64,000 nucleotides of DNA. It comes from an uncultured Acetatifactor sp. GTDB taxonomy: Bacteria; Bacillota; Clostridia; Lachnospirales; Lachnospiraceae. The stretch lies in the NCBI GenBank assembly GCA_910586215.1, contig CAJUGH010000013.1, forward strand, positions 36,161-100,160, in the 5' to 3' direction. The translations under genes and the position numbers were made by a program. Shown here piece after piece: positions 35,781 to 44,298 of this stretch. The stretch's first letter is position 1, and each line of letters opens with the position of its first letter. The notes under the pieces were generated by a model. It ran no database searches, was not told the origin of the DNA, and was given only the letters and a program-made list of their open reading frames with translations.

Positions 35781-35834
35781 ATGCGCACAATGGGGGGCAA
35801 GCACCTCTCTTTTAGCGCACAGGGAGGGTTAAGT
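35781..35834 (+). promoter_or_regulatory. RBS-proximal leader hairpin of proC
   Basis: TGCGC ... ACCTCTCTTTTAGCGCACAGGG, then the GGGAGGG ribosome site before GTG 35835. Same layout as the leaders at 17137 (minus), 50198, 55629 and 58846. Confidence 0.5.
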
Positions 35835-36641
35835 GTGAAGATTGGATTTATAGGGCTTGGAAATATGGCCATGGCCATGATCGGGGGCATCCTGGCAAAG
35901 GGGCTGGCCCGTCCGGAGGAGATCATGGGATCGGCCAGGACTGCCGCAACCAGGGAAACGGCAAAGCAGGCTTATGGTATTGCCACGGTACCGGAGAATA
36001 AACAGGTGGCTATATGGGCGGATGTCCTGCTCCTGGCAGTAAAACCTGCCGTATTTCCGGAAGTAATCCCCCAGATCAGAGAGGAGATCCGGGAAGATAC
36101 CCTGGTGGTGAGTATTGCGGCAGGCAGGAGCCTGGCATATCTGGAGCAGGCTTTTGGGGACGGCGGGAAAGGAACCCGGAAACTGATCCGCTGTATGCCA
36201 AATACCCCGGCCCTGGTAGGAGAAGGCTGTACCGGGGTCTGTGCAGGGGAAGAAGTGTCCCCGGAGGAGCTTCACAAGGTGCTGGAACTGCTGGGGGCCT
36301 TTGGCATGGTACATGTGGTTCCGGAATCCTTGATGGATGTGGTGGTGGGGGTCAGCGGAAGCGCCCCGGCCTATGTGTTTCTGTTTCTGGAAGCTATGGC
36401 TGATGAGGCAGTGGCCCAGGGGATGCCACGGAAGCAGGCTTATGCATTTGCTACCCAGGCAGTGCTGGGTAGTGCCAGGATGCTGCTGGAGACGGGCAGG
36501 CATCCCGGGGAACTGAAGGATATGGTGTGCTCCCCGGGAGGTACCACCATCCAGGCAGTGAAGGTGCTGGAGGAGAAGGGATTCCGGGCAGCAGTCATGG
36601 ATGCCGTGGAAGCCTGTATTGAGAAATCCAGAAACCTATGA
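35835..36641 (+). CDS. proC: Pyrroline-5-carboxylate reductase
   Basis: 268 residues from GTG 35835, giving the expected N-terminus MKIGFIGLGNMAMAM with the NAD(P)-binding GxGxxA loop. An in-frame ATG at 35781 would add 18 residues translated from a leader hairpin and is rejected. The C-terminal dimerisation domain has VSGSAPAYVFLFLEAMAD and SPGGTTIQAVKVLEE. Last step of proline synthesis. The ribosome site GGGAGGG is strong. Confidence 0.95.
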   Translation: MKIGFIGLGNMAMAMIGGILAKGLARPEEIMGSARTAATRETAKQAYGIATVPENKQVAIWADVLLLAVKPAVFPEVIPQIREEIREDTLVVSIAAGRSLAYLEQAFGDGGKGTRKLIRCMPNTPALVGEGCTGVCAGEEVSPEELHKVLELLGAFGMVHVVPESLMDVVVGVSGSAPAYVFLFLEAMADEAVAQGMPRKQAYAFATQAVLGSARMLLETGRHPGELKDMVCSPGGTTIQAVKVLEEKGFRAAVMDAVEACIEKSRNL

Positions 36642-36649
36642 ATGAAAAA

Positions 36650-36690
36650 GCACGATTTTCATCCATGCGCCTTTCACTGGCTGAACTTTT
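36650..36690 (+). repeat. Repeat family C, copy 3
   Basis: GCACGATTTTCATCCATGCG then CACTGGCTGAACTTTTG, between proC and the following promoter. Confidence 0.6.
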
Positions 36691-36711
36691 GATGCAAAAA
36701 TGATGCAAAAC

Positions 36712-36740
36712 TTGACAAATGGGAATTCTTCTGTTATGAT
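36712..36740 (+). promoter_or_regulatory. Consensus sigma-A promoter of the SleB-like gene
   Basis: TTGACA (36712-36717), exactly 17 nt, TATGAT (36735-36740). Imperfect AACAAATTT / AACAAGTTTGT repeats follow just downstream. Confidence 0.85.
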
Positions 36741-36827
36741 GACTCTTGTAACAAATTTAACAAGTTTGTAATAAATTTAGGAATAAATGGAATACTATTG
36801 TTAATATTTGTTTGGGAGGTAACGAAG

Positions 36828-37916
36828 ATGACTAGAAGCAAACAACTGCTGTCTGCGGTGCTGGGGCTTTTGCTGTCATTGGCTCTTGTCCTGCAGACTG
36901 ACCTTACCGTTTGTGCCGCAGGGACAGGAGATCTGGTGGAGGTTGATCTGCGCGGAGGGGTAGCTGCTGTATTGAATCCGGGGCAGGGCAATTCTTCTGA
37001 GGTGGTGGAAGCTACAGCCAGGGCGCTGAACCTGGATATCTGGAGTGAGCAGAAGGAAGAAGAGAACAGCACATTGGTGATGGCTAATGTGCAGAGCGCA
37101 CTGAATGTGCGCAGCGAGGCCGGAGAAGAGGCAGACAAGGTAGGAAAGCTTTACAAGGACTGTGGAGGCAGGATCCTGGAGAGAAAAGACGGATGGACGA
37201 AGCTCCAGTCAGGCAATATCATCGGGTGGGCTTCTGATGAATACCTGCTCTTTGGGGAAGATGCCACAGCCCTTGCAAATGAAGTGGGCAAGATGATCGC
37301 CACAATCGACACGGATGCCCTTAGTGTCCGTATGGAACCCAGCACTGAGGCAGGACGTTATGGGGTACTGCCCCAGGGAGAGATCGTGGAAGTGTTAAGC
37401 GAGACAGAAGACGGCTGGATCTGTATTGACTACGAAGGCCAGGACGGCTATGTGTCTGCCGAATATGTGGCACTGGATTTCCTAATTGACGCCGGGGAGA
37501 CCATGGACGAGATCAAGGCCAGGGAAGAGGCAGAGAGAGAGGCCAAGCGTCATGTGAATTATGGGGAATATACCACAGATGCGGATACTACATTGCTGCT
37601 GGCAGCACTGATCCAGTGTGAGGCAGGCGGTGAGAGTTACGAAGGCCAGGTAGCTGTTGGGGCCGTGGTCATGAACCGTGTGCGCAGTGCGGCATACCCC
37701 GACAGTATCCACGGTGTGATCTATGCTTCCGGACAGTTTACACCGGCTTTGAACGGCAAGGTGAACAGGGTCTATGAATCCGGCAGGATCAAGGAAAGCT
37801 GCATCCAGGCGGCCCAGGAAGCATTATCCGGCGTGTCCAATGTAGGCGACCTGACACACTTTAGGCGCAACAATGGGCGGGAAGGCCTGGTAATCGGGAA
37901 CCATGTGTTCTACTAA
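36828..37916 (+). CDS. Secreted cell-wall hydrolase: two SH3 domains plus SleB-type hydrolase
   Basis: 362 residues. A signal peptide (QLLSAVLGLLLSLALVLQ, cut near VCAA) is followed by two bacterial SH3-like domains (about 80-145 and 160-215), a charged linker and a C-terminal Hydrolase_2/SleB-type domain: LLAALIQCEAGGESYEGQVA, with the catalytic Glu of the family in CEAGGE. SleB-type enzymes are lytic transglycosylases used in spore cortex breakdown, but SH3-carrying members also act in vegetative wall turnover. The start ATG 36828 has GGGAGGT. Single gene with promoter and terminator. Confidence 0.9.
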   Translation: MTRSKQLLSAVLGLLLSLALVLQTDLTVCAAGTGDLVEVDLRGGVAAVLNPGQGNSSEVVEATARALNLDIWSEQKEEENSTLVMANVQSALNVRSEAGEEADKVGKLYKDCGGRILERKDGWTKLQSGNIIGWASDEYLLFGEDATALANEVGKMIATIDTDALSVRMEPSTEAGRYGVLPQGEIVEVLSETEDGWICIDYEGQDGYVSAEYVALDFLIDAGETMDEIKAREEAEREAKRHVNYGEYTTDADTTLLLAALIQCEAGGESYEGQVAVGAVVMNRVRSAAYPDSIHGVIYASGQFTPALNGKVNRVYESGRIKESCIQAAQEALSGVSNVGDLTHFRRNNGREGLVIGNHVFY

Positions 37917-37942
37917 GAAAACAATGAATAGGAAGTAGTCAT

Positions 37943-37980
37943 GGGGACGTAAGCTGTCTATGGTAGCTTACGTCCCCTTT
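37943..37980 (+). terminator. Terminator of the SleB-like gene
   Basis: GGGGACGTAAGCT and AGCTTACGTCCCC form a 13-bp stem followed by TTT. Confidence 0.8.
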
Positions 37981-38014
37981 GTCGGCCAGCAGGATTTAAT
38001 TTTCATGCGAGCAT

Positions 38015-38140
38015 GAAATGGCGCTGGGATGTATATCCTCCTACAGTTCACGGACGCCATTCGCAAAAAGCACCTACGGTGCTTAGCGTTGCGCTGCAGC
38101 TCTTTTTGCTCATAATAAGAACTGTAGGAGGATATATCGT
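38015..38140 (+). repeat. Palindromic repeat family B, copy 3, with 18-bp perfect arms
   Basis: TATATCCTCCTACAGTTC (38032-38049) is perfectly complementary to 38119-38136. Inside: GCCATTCGCAAAAAGC, hairpin AGCACC TAC GGTGCT, and CTCTTTTTGCTCATAA. A separate perfect hairpin TTTCATGC/GCATGAAA lies at 38001-38018. Confidence 0.7.
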
Positions 38141-38272
38141 ACACAAAAATAGATTGCCCAATTCCGATATTTGTAGTAAAATTTACATATAAATAGGAAA
38201 ACAGGATTAAGAATCTTCCCCAGTGTCAATGACTGGCAGGAAGGGAGGATGGGAAAAGAGGGAGTGATAAAT

Positions 38273-38791
38273 ATGGGTGAGATGATGATAATCTGGCTAG
38301 TGGTATTGATTCTGTCGATCGTGGTGGAAGTGGCAACCATGGGACTGACTTCCATCTGGTTTGCAGGGGGCGCACTGGCAGCCGTTCTGGCCACAGTGCT
38401 GGGACTTCCCATTTTTATACAGGTGCTGTTGTTCTTCCTGGTGTCCCTGCTGATGCTGTTCTTCACAAGGCCTGTGGCCGTAAAATATTTTAACAAGGAC
38501 AGGGTGAAGACGAATGCAGAGAGCCTGGTAGGACGGCAGGCAGTGGTTACAAGCGAGATTGATAATCTCCAGGCCATTGGACAGGTTACACTGGGCGGCC
38601 AGGAGTGGAGCGCCAGAAGCAGTGACGACAGTGTGCGGATTCCGGTGGGCAGTGTGGTGAATGTGATTTCTATCAGCGGCGTGAAGCTGATTGTCCGTCT
38701 GGATGCCCAGATGGAGAAGTTTACGCCCGCACAGCCTGTTGTGCCGGAACCTATGAGTGTGTCCCAGATGGAAGAGCTGGAAACCCGGTAA
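38273..38791 (+). CDS. NfeD-family membrane protein
   Basis: 172 residues: two or three hydrophobic segments in the first 75 residues, then a C-terminal OB-fold domain (LVGRQAVVTSEIDNLQAIGQ) as in short NfeD proteins. NfeD proteins form membrane complexes with SPFH/stomatin proteins, and such a gene follows. The start ATG 38273 has GGGAG; an ATG at 38249 is too close to its own SD. Role: membrane microdomain organisation or membrane stress. Confidence 0.88.
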   Translation: MGEMMIIWLVVLILSIVVEVATMGLTSIWFAGGALAAVLATVLGLPIFIQVLLFFLVSLLMLFFTRPVAVKYFNKDRVKTNAESLVGRQAVVTSEIDNLQAIGQVTLGGQEWSARSSDDSVRIPVGSVVNVISISGVKLIVRLDAQMEKFTPAQPVVPEPMSVSQMEELETR

Positions 38792-38935
38792 TTGTGTACA
38801 GATTTTCGTCAAGGCCGCAAATAGCAAGGCTGTAAACGTCAAGGCCGTATACGGCCTGGGAAAATCCGGATATCACATGTGACTGGGACCATATAAATGA
38901 TTCGTACCAGAAAGCGGTACAGAAAGAGGTGGAAG

Positions 38936-39853
38936 ATGTTTTATTTACTGATTGTGCTGGTAGTGCTGGCACTGGTAATCCTGGTGTCCTGTTTCAAGAT
39001 CGTTCCCCAGGCACAGGCTTATGTGATTGAGCGTCTGGGTGCTTACCAGGGAACCTGGTCTGTGGGATTCCATGTGAAAGTCCCTTTTCTGGATAAGGTG
39101 GCCAGAAGGGTGAATCTGAAAGAGCAGGTGGCTGATTTCCCGCCCCAGCCCGTGATTACCAAGGACAATGTTACCATGCGGATTGACACGGTAGTGTTTT
39201 ACCAGATCACGGATCCGAAGCTGTTCACCTACGGTGTGGAGAATCCCATGATGGCCATTGAGAACCTGACGGCCACCACCCTTCGTAACATTATCGGTGA
39301 CCTGGAACTGGATCAGACACTGACCAGCCGTGAGACCATCAATACCAAGATGCGTGCGGCACTGGATATCGCCACGGATCCCTGGGGTATCAAGGTGAAC
39401 CGGGTGGAGCTGAAGAATATCATTCCTCCTGCAGAGATCCAGAATGCCATGGAGAAACAGATGAAGGCTGAACGTGAGAGACGTGAGGCAGTGACCCGTG
39501 CAGAAGGAGAGAAGAAGGCCAAGATCCTGGAGGCAGAGGGTGCCAAGGAATCTGCCATCCTGCGTGCTGAGGCTGACAAGCAGTCCGCTATTCTCCGCGC
39601 AGAGGCCGAGAAGGAAAAGATGATCCGGGAGGCAGAAGGTGAAGCGGAAGCCATCCTAAAGGTGCAGCAGGCCAATGCCGATGGTATCCGGATGCTGAGG
39701 GAAGCAGGAGCCGATGAGGCTGTGCTGAAGATCAAGAGTCTGGAGGCATTCGAGAAGGTTGCGGATGGTAAAGCCAACACCATTCTCCTGCCCGCAGAAC
39801 TACAGGGGATTGCAAGCCTGGCTGCCACATGGAAGGAGACAGTCCGCAACTAA
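38936..39853 (+). CDS. SPFH-domain stomatin/paraslipin-like protein
   Basis: 305 residues: an N-terminal membrane anchor (MFYLLIVLVVLALVILV), an SPFH domain (about 25-190; QAYVIERLGAYQG, VTMRIDTVVFYQI) and a coiled coil rich in EAEGAKESAILRAEADK repeats (about 195-265). Members assemble into large membrane rings. Paired with the NfeD gene 144 nt upstream, a widespread operon. The ATG at 38936 has AGAGGTGG; the upstream ATG 38897 would put a basic extension before the anchor. Confidence 0.93.
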   Translation: MFYLLIVLVVLALVILVSCFKIVPQAQAYVIERLGAYQGTWSVGFHVKVPFLDKVARRVNLKEQVADFPPQPVITKDNVTMRIDTVVFYQITDPKLFTYGVENPMMAIENLTATTLRNIIGDLELDQTLTSRETINTKMRAALDIATDPWGIKVNRVELKNIIPPAEIQNAMEKQMKAERERREAVTRAEGEKKAKILEAEGAKESAILRAEADKQSAILRAEAEKEKMIREAEGEAEAILKVQQANADGIRMLREAGADEAVLKIKSLEAFEKVADGKANTILLPAELQGIASLAATWKETVRN

Positions 39854-39910
39854 TGGAATACAGTAGTGCCGTGTAAGCCACTGGCAGGCAGGACAAGGCA
39901 GATGCATGAG

Positions 39911-39942
39911 AAGCCGGTTCCCAAAGGGGAGCCGGCTTTTTT
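39911..39942 (+). terminator. Terminator of the NfeD-SPFH operon
   Basis: AAGCCGG / CCGGCTT with an inner TTCCC/GGGGA pairing, followed by TTTTTT. Confidence 0.85.
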
Positions 39943-39984
39943 GTATCATAGGAAAGTTTTTCGGGCTTCCTATGATACAAAAAA
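39937..39984. repeat. 18-bp perfect inverted repeat upstream of the recombinase gene
   Basis: TTTTTTGTATCATAGGAA (39937-39954) and its exact reverse complement (39967-39984), 12 nt apart. The left arm overlaps the terminator T-run. Could be a bidirectional terminator or a recombinase site. Confidence 0.65.
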
Positions 39985-40152
39985 CCCTCCAGGCAGGATC
40001 AAACTGTGGCAGAGAGGAATTATACCGCTGAAGGGAACCGCCGCAGGCGGAGAATCTGCCAAAAGCAGATTCTGATTTATGTATTTGTACAGAACAAGGA
40101 TCGTAGAAAGTGACAAAGCAGATAGCATAAGAGCAGATACCAGGAGGAAAGT

Positions 40153-40800
40153 ATGGGTAACAGATATGGTTATGTCCGTGTAAGTACGAAGGAACAGAAT
40201 GAAGACAGACAGATCCTGGCACTGGGTGAGAGCAGGGTACCGGTGCAGAATCTGTTTGTGGATAAGCAGTCGGGGAGGGATTTTGACCGTCCCATGTATC
40301 ATAAGCTGCTACAGCGATTGGAAGCAGACGATGTGCTATACATCAAAAGCATAGACCGGCTGGGCAGGAATTATGAAGAAATCCTGGAGCAGTGGCGCAT
40401 TGTGACAAAAGAGAAGAGGGCAGATATTGTGGTGCTTGATATGCCTTTGCTGGATACCAGAAAAGGAAAAGATTTGATGGGAGCCTTTATAAGCGACATT
40501 GCATTACAGATATTGTCTTTCGTGGCGGAAAATGAACATAAAAATATCAAGCGCAGGCAGCAGGAGGGGATAGAAGCAGCCAGGATCCGGGGAGTGAAGT
40601 TTGGGAGACCTGTGAAGTCCCTGCCAGATGATTTTGGTGAAATATGCTGTAGGCATGCATTGGGGGAGCTGTCTGCAAAGGAAGCAGCCAGACGATGCAA
40701 CATATCCACCGCCACATTTTATAGAAAAAGGAAGAGCTATTCCTGCCTTGTTACTTGTGGAAAGGGAAAAAAGGAAGAAGGAAAGGGAAAGCACAGATAA
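40153..40800 (+). CDS. Serine recombinase (resolvase/invertase family)
   Basis: 215 residues. The catalytic domain starts YGYVRVSTKEQN with nucleophile S11; the arginine-bearing region LYIKSIDRLGRNYEEI and the long E-helix (SDIALQILSFVAENEHKNIKRRQ) are intact. A C-terminal helix-turn-helix (about 165-195; SAKEAARRCNISTATFYR) binds DNA. Small resolvase/invertase enzymes recombine short sites; no transposase or plasmid gene is nearby, so it is probably a chromosomal or remnant enzyme. SD AGGAGG. Inverted repeats on both sides are candidate targets. Confidence 0.93.
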   Translation: MGNRYGYVRVSTKEQNEDRQILALGESRVPVQNLFVDKQSGRDFDRPMYHKLLQRLEADDVLYIKSIDRLGRNYEEILEQWRIVTKEKRADIVVLDMPLLDTRKGKDLMGAFISDIALQILSFVAENEHKNIKRRQQEGIEAARIRGVKFGRPVKSLPDDFGEICCRHALGELSAKEAARRCNISTATFYRKRKSYSCLVTCGKGKKEEGKGKHR

Positions 40801-40810
40801 CATCAAGTGT

Positions 40811-41004
40811 CTCAAAAAGTGTACTTTTTGAAAAAAGGTAACAACTGGTGGGTTCCTGTTCAAAAAGATACAAATTATAACATTTCCTGCCTATTCTAGC
40901 ATAAGTCCGAGAAAAAGGCAATATTTCCAATATATTTTTTCGGGATATGACATATATGGACAAAAACACACAAATATCCTCCCCGGCTCAAAAAGTACAC
41001 TTTG
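40811..41004. repeat. Pair of CTCAAAAAGTGTACTTT-type sites downstream of the recombinase
   Basis: Site 1 at 40811-40831 (CTCAAAAAGTGTACTTTTTG, a perfect CAAAAAGT/ACTTTTTG hairpin) and site 2 at 40987-41004 (CTCAAAAAGTACACTTTG), same orientation, about 175 nt apart. Site 1 may simply terminate the recombinase gene. Confidence 0.4.
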
Positions 41005-41048
41005 TTGTATTTCCACAGTTCAATGGACAAGTATGAGGAGGCCGGGAC

Positions 41049-41483
41049 ATGAAATTCTTAAACAGCACAAAGGAACCAACAGAAATGGAACGTGTGATGG
41101 AGAACATTGCACAGGTGGAAAAGGAGATCCAGCAGAGGATCTTCCAGCTTGGGCAGATGTACTATGAGAACAACAAGAACCAGAATACAGGGGATCCCCA
41201 GTATGCCGGGATAGTGGATCTGGTCAACAAGCTGGACCTGAACAGGCAGGGGTATTACAAGAACAAGCTGCGCCTGGAAGGCCAGATGATGTGTGAGAAC
41301 TGTGGTTCTGTGATTCCCTTTGGAAGTATGTACTGCAATGTCTGCGGAAAGAAGGCTGATGAGAAACAGGCTGACAGCGGGGAAGCAGTGGGACAGACAT
41401 TTTCCCGGAAGTGTAAAAAATGCGGTGCTGAATTAGGTACGGACAGCTTGTTCTGCATGTCTTGTGGAACGAAGATAGAATAA
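41049..41483 (+). CDS. Double zinc-ribbon protein
   Basis: 144 residues, no membrane helix. Residues 1-75 are helical; two zinc ribbons follow: CENCGSVIPFGSMYCNVCG (about 82-100) and CKKCGAELGTDSLFCMSCG. First gene of a cluster of five such proteins. Its end overlaps the leader of the next gene by translation frame but not by coding sequence (next start 41504). SD GAGGAGG before ATG 41049. Possibly a cytoplasmic adaptor or sensor for the membrane-anchored zinc-ribbon proteins downstream; function unknown. Confidence 0.82.
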   Translation: MKFLNSTKEPTEMERVMENIAQVEKEIQQRIFQLGQMYYENNKNQNTGDPQYAGIVDLVNKLDLNRQGYYKNKLRLEGQMMCENCGSVIPFGSMYCNVCGKKADEKQADSGEAVGQTFSRKCKKCGAELGTDSLFCMSCGTKIE

Positions 41484-41503
41484 TAGGTGAGGGGATAAGG
41501 GAA

Positions 41504-43582
41504 ATGTTTTGCAAAAATTGTGGAAATGACCTAAAAGACGGGGCAGCATTCTGCCCGAAATGTGGAACCCCTGTAAACGCAGGAGACACCACAGGGAAGG
41601 AAAAGAGCGTTACAGGGGGAACAACGGAGGGAAGTAACAGAAATAGCGGCAGTGCCCCGTTCATCACTTCCATAGCGGACATGGAATTCGGCGCGGCCCC
41701 CCGGAAATCCGGGAATACTTCTGCGGCAGGCGGAGAAAAGAATGGAAAGAGTAGTGGGAATGCGGCGATCCGGCAGGCGGCAGGCTTCTTGACAGGCAAA
41801 CTGGGCACTATAGCGGACCATGCAACTGCCGTTCTGGGAAAGTTACAGGGCTTTTCCGTAGGTGGGAAGAAGATTGTACTGTCGCAGAATCTTTTGATCC
41901 TGGCGGCAGCCGTGGTCCTGGCACTCGTCATTGGCATTGCAAATGGCGCCCGTATCAGCAACTTCTTCCACCGGACATTCTCTTCTCCGGAGAAGTACTA
42001 CCAGTATGTGGAGAAGAAAGCCGTAAAAGAGCTGTCCGGGAATCTTGCAGAATGGTATGTGGAAGGGCTTGACATGCTGAACTTCTATGACAGACGCGTG
42101 GAAGGGAAGCTTACGGTAGAGCTGGGAAAGGAAGGCGAGGAATTCCTGGGGCTTCTGGGACTTGTGGGACTGGACATGTCCTGGCTGAAAAGCGCCGGTA
42201 TCAGCGGTGGAATGTCAGTGAAAAATGGTCGGGTCAGCATGGATATGGCAGCTGTCTTGAATAAGAACAACATATTGTCAGGGAATATGCTTGTGGATAT
42301 GGATTCGGAGAGTGTGTATGTCCAGATTCCGGAGATCAATAAAAAATATCTGGGATTTGATCTGGAAGAGATGGGGCAACAGGTTGACCCAGAGGAATGG
42401 GCAGATATGCAGTCCATAAACAGGCAGCTTATGGAGGCCATGCCCAATAAGGCGAAGTTCCAGAAACTTTTGACACGGTATTTCAATCTGGCGCTTGGAT
42501 GTGTGGAAGACGTGAAAAAGAGCAGTACGACTTTAAAGGTGGAAGGGATACAGGTCAAATGTACGGAACTGAAGGTGACCATAGACGCAGATACCATGCA
42601 GGATATGATGAGGGTAGTCCTGGAGAAGATGCTGGCTGACAAGGATATCAAAACCATTCTGACAGAAGTGGTGCGGGCCGGGGAAGGTATCAATGGAGAT
42701 ATGGATCCCATGGATGCCTATGAGGAATTCCAGGAATCTGTTGAGGAGATGCTGGAGGATCTGGATCGATATGGCGTGGATATGGATAAAATTGTCATGA
42801 AGGTCTATGTGAATGGCAAGGGAGAAATCATAGGCAGGAAACTGGATGTGGAGGGCACTTCCATAAGCATCCTCATGCCCCAGAAAGGAAGTAAGTTCGG
42901 CTATGAACTGTCCTGCAAGCCTCGTTACGGGGGAGATATCAAACTGTCCGGCAGTGGAAGAAGAAGTGGTGATACCATAAGCGGCGATTTCCAGCTTAGG
43001 TACAACGGAGCATCCCTGCTGGATGTATCGGTGAAGAAGCTTAACCTGAAGAAACTGAAACAGGGCAGACCCGATGGCAGGCTGGAAATACAACTTGCTT
43101 CTAAAATTGGCGAGCTGGGGAGATATATACCAGGGCTGTCTGTCCTGGAGGATATGGCACTGACAGCGGATATGAAATCTTCCAAAGGATCCTACCAGTG
43201 CACACTGGGTATCACCTATGATGAAGAAAAAGTGGGCAGCATAGGTGCTTCCATTCAGACAGGAAAAGGTTCCAAGGCATCTGTTCCTAAGGGAAAAAGC
43301 GTAGTCCTGGTGGAAGATACGGATGATTTCCTGGAATGGACGGAGGGCATTGATCTGGGGGGAATGACAAAAGCCCTGGAAAAGGCAGATGCGCCGGATG
43401 AAATCGTAGAGGCCCTGGAGGAGGCTGATGAATTGCTGGAAGACCTGGAAGACCTGGATGATCTGGATAGCATTGGCATTCCCAGCCTGTGGGGGATCTG
43501 GAGTCTGTTTGGCATGCATGAGACTTATATAGATATAAATGTATTGGATATGGATACAGCTGTGCCAGCCGAAGACTGGTAG
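41504..43582 (+). CDS. Zinc-ribbon membrane-anchored protein with large extracytoplasmic region
   Basis: 692 residues from ATG 41504 (MFCKNCGNDLKDGAAFCPKCG is the N-terminal ribbon). A low-complexity Ser/Gly linker follows, then one membrane helix at about 128-147, then roughly 540 extracytoplasmic residues of mixed alpha/beta character ending in an acidic stretch (EEADELLEDLEDLDDLD) and a short hydrophobic tail. The outer part resembles no family I can name. It is 47 nt from the ABC ATPase gene, and no terminator lies between, so it is probably a partner of that exporter. Confidence 0.82.
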   Translation: MFCKNCGNDLKDGAAFCPKCGTPVNAGDTTGKEKSVTGGTTEGSNRNSGSAPFITSIADMEFGAAPRKSGNTSAAGGEKNGKSSGNAAIRQAAGFLTGKLGTIADHATAVLGKLQGFSVGGKKIVLSQNLLILAAAVVLALVIGIANGARISNFFHRTFSSPEKYYQYVEKKAVKELSGNLAEWYVEGLDMLNFYDRRVEGKLTVELGKEGEEFLGLLGLVGLDMSWLKSAGISGGMSVKNGRVSMDMAAVLNKNNILSGNMLVDMDSESVYVQIPEINKKYLGFDLEEMGQQVDPEEWADMQSINRQLMEAMPNKAKFQKLLTRYFNLALGCVEDVKKSSTTLKVEGIQVKCTELKVTIDADTMQDMMRVVLEKMLADKDIKTILTEVVRAGEGINGDMDPMDAYEEFQESVEEMLEDLDRYGVDMDKIVMKVYVNGKGEIIGRKLDVEGTSISILMPQKGSKFGYELSCKPRYGGDIKLSGSGRRSGDTISGDFQLRYNGASLLDVSVKKLNLKKLKQGRPDGRLEIQLASKIGELGRYIPGLSVLEDMALTADMKSSKGSYQCTLGITYDEEKVGSIGASIQTGKGSKASVPKGKSVVLVEDTDDFLEWTEGIDLGGMTKALEKADAPDEIVEALEEADELLEDLEDLDDLDSIGIPSLWGIWSLFGMHETYIDINVLDMDTAVPAEDW

Positions 43583-43629
43583 GCTTCGGACAGCTGAAGA
43601 TGCAGCAGAAAACAGGGGAAAGCCATTTT

Positions 43630-44298
43630 ATGGAGATAGAACTGACAGGATTGTATAAATCCTATAAACGGAAACAGGTATTGGACAAGGTATCCCTGAC
43701 AGCCAATCCAGGAGACTGTGTGGGCATTCTGGGTGGTAATGGCTGTGGAAAATCCACACTGCTCTCCATACTGGCGGGTGTGCAGAAGGCAGATGCAGGA
43801 TCCTTCCTCTATCAGAGGGAGGATCTGCTGCGCAATGGAAAACTAAGAAGTGAGGTACTGGGCTATGTGCCCCAGGGGAATCCACTGATGGAGGAGCTGA
43901 ATGCCTGGGACAACCTGCGTCTGTGGTACGATGGAGGTGCCATACGCCGGGAACTGGAAGGTGGTGTGCTGGAGATGCTGGGAATCGGCGCATTTCTCAA
44001 GACGCCTGTCCACAAGATGTCCGGGGGGATGAAGAAACGCCTGTCCATTGGGTGTGCTGTGATGGCGAATCCGAAGATTTTACTGCTGGATGAACCTTCC
44101 GCAGCCCTGGATATAGTCTGCAAAGAGCATATATACCAATATCTTGCAGGGTATAAGGCACAGGGCGGAACCATTTTCCTGGCCACCCATGATATCCAGG
44201 AACTGGAATTGTGTGACCAGTGCTATATTCTGAAAGAGGGACGGCTTATGCCCTACTCCTATGACGGGGATATCCACCGCCTGGCAGGTGAACTGTAA
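43630..44298 (+). CDS. ABC transporter ATPase (ABC-2 type)
   Basis: 222 residues from ATG 43630 (SD AGGGGAAA). Walker A GGNGCGKST (about 36-44), signature MSGGMKKRLSIG, Walker B ILLLDEPSAALD and the switch His in FLATHDIQE are all intact. It powers the two permeases encoded next; the first starts at the base after its stop, so they form one transporter. Substrate unknown; drug, lipid or polysaccharide export are possibilities for ABC-2 systems. Confidence 0.93.
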   Translation: MEIELTGLYKSYKRKQVLDKVSLTANPGDCVGILGGNGCGKSTLLSILAGVQKADAGSFLYQREDLLRNGKLRSEVLGYVPQGNPLMEELNAWDNLRLWYDGGAIRRELEGGVLEMLGIGAFLKTPVHKMSGGMKKRLSIGCAVMANPKILLLDEPSAALDIVCKEHIYQYLAGYKAQGGTIFLATHDIQELELCDQCYILKEGRLMPYSYDGDIHRLAGEL

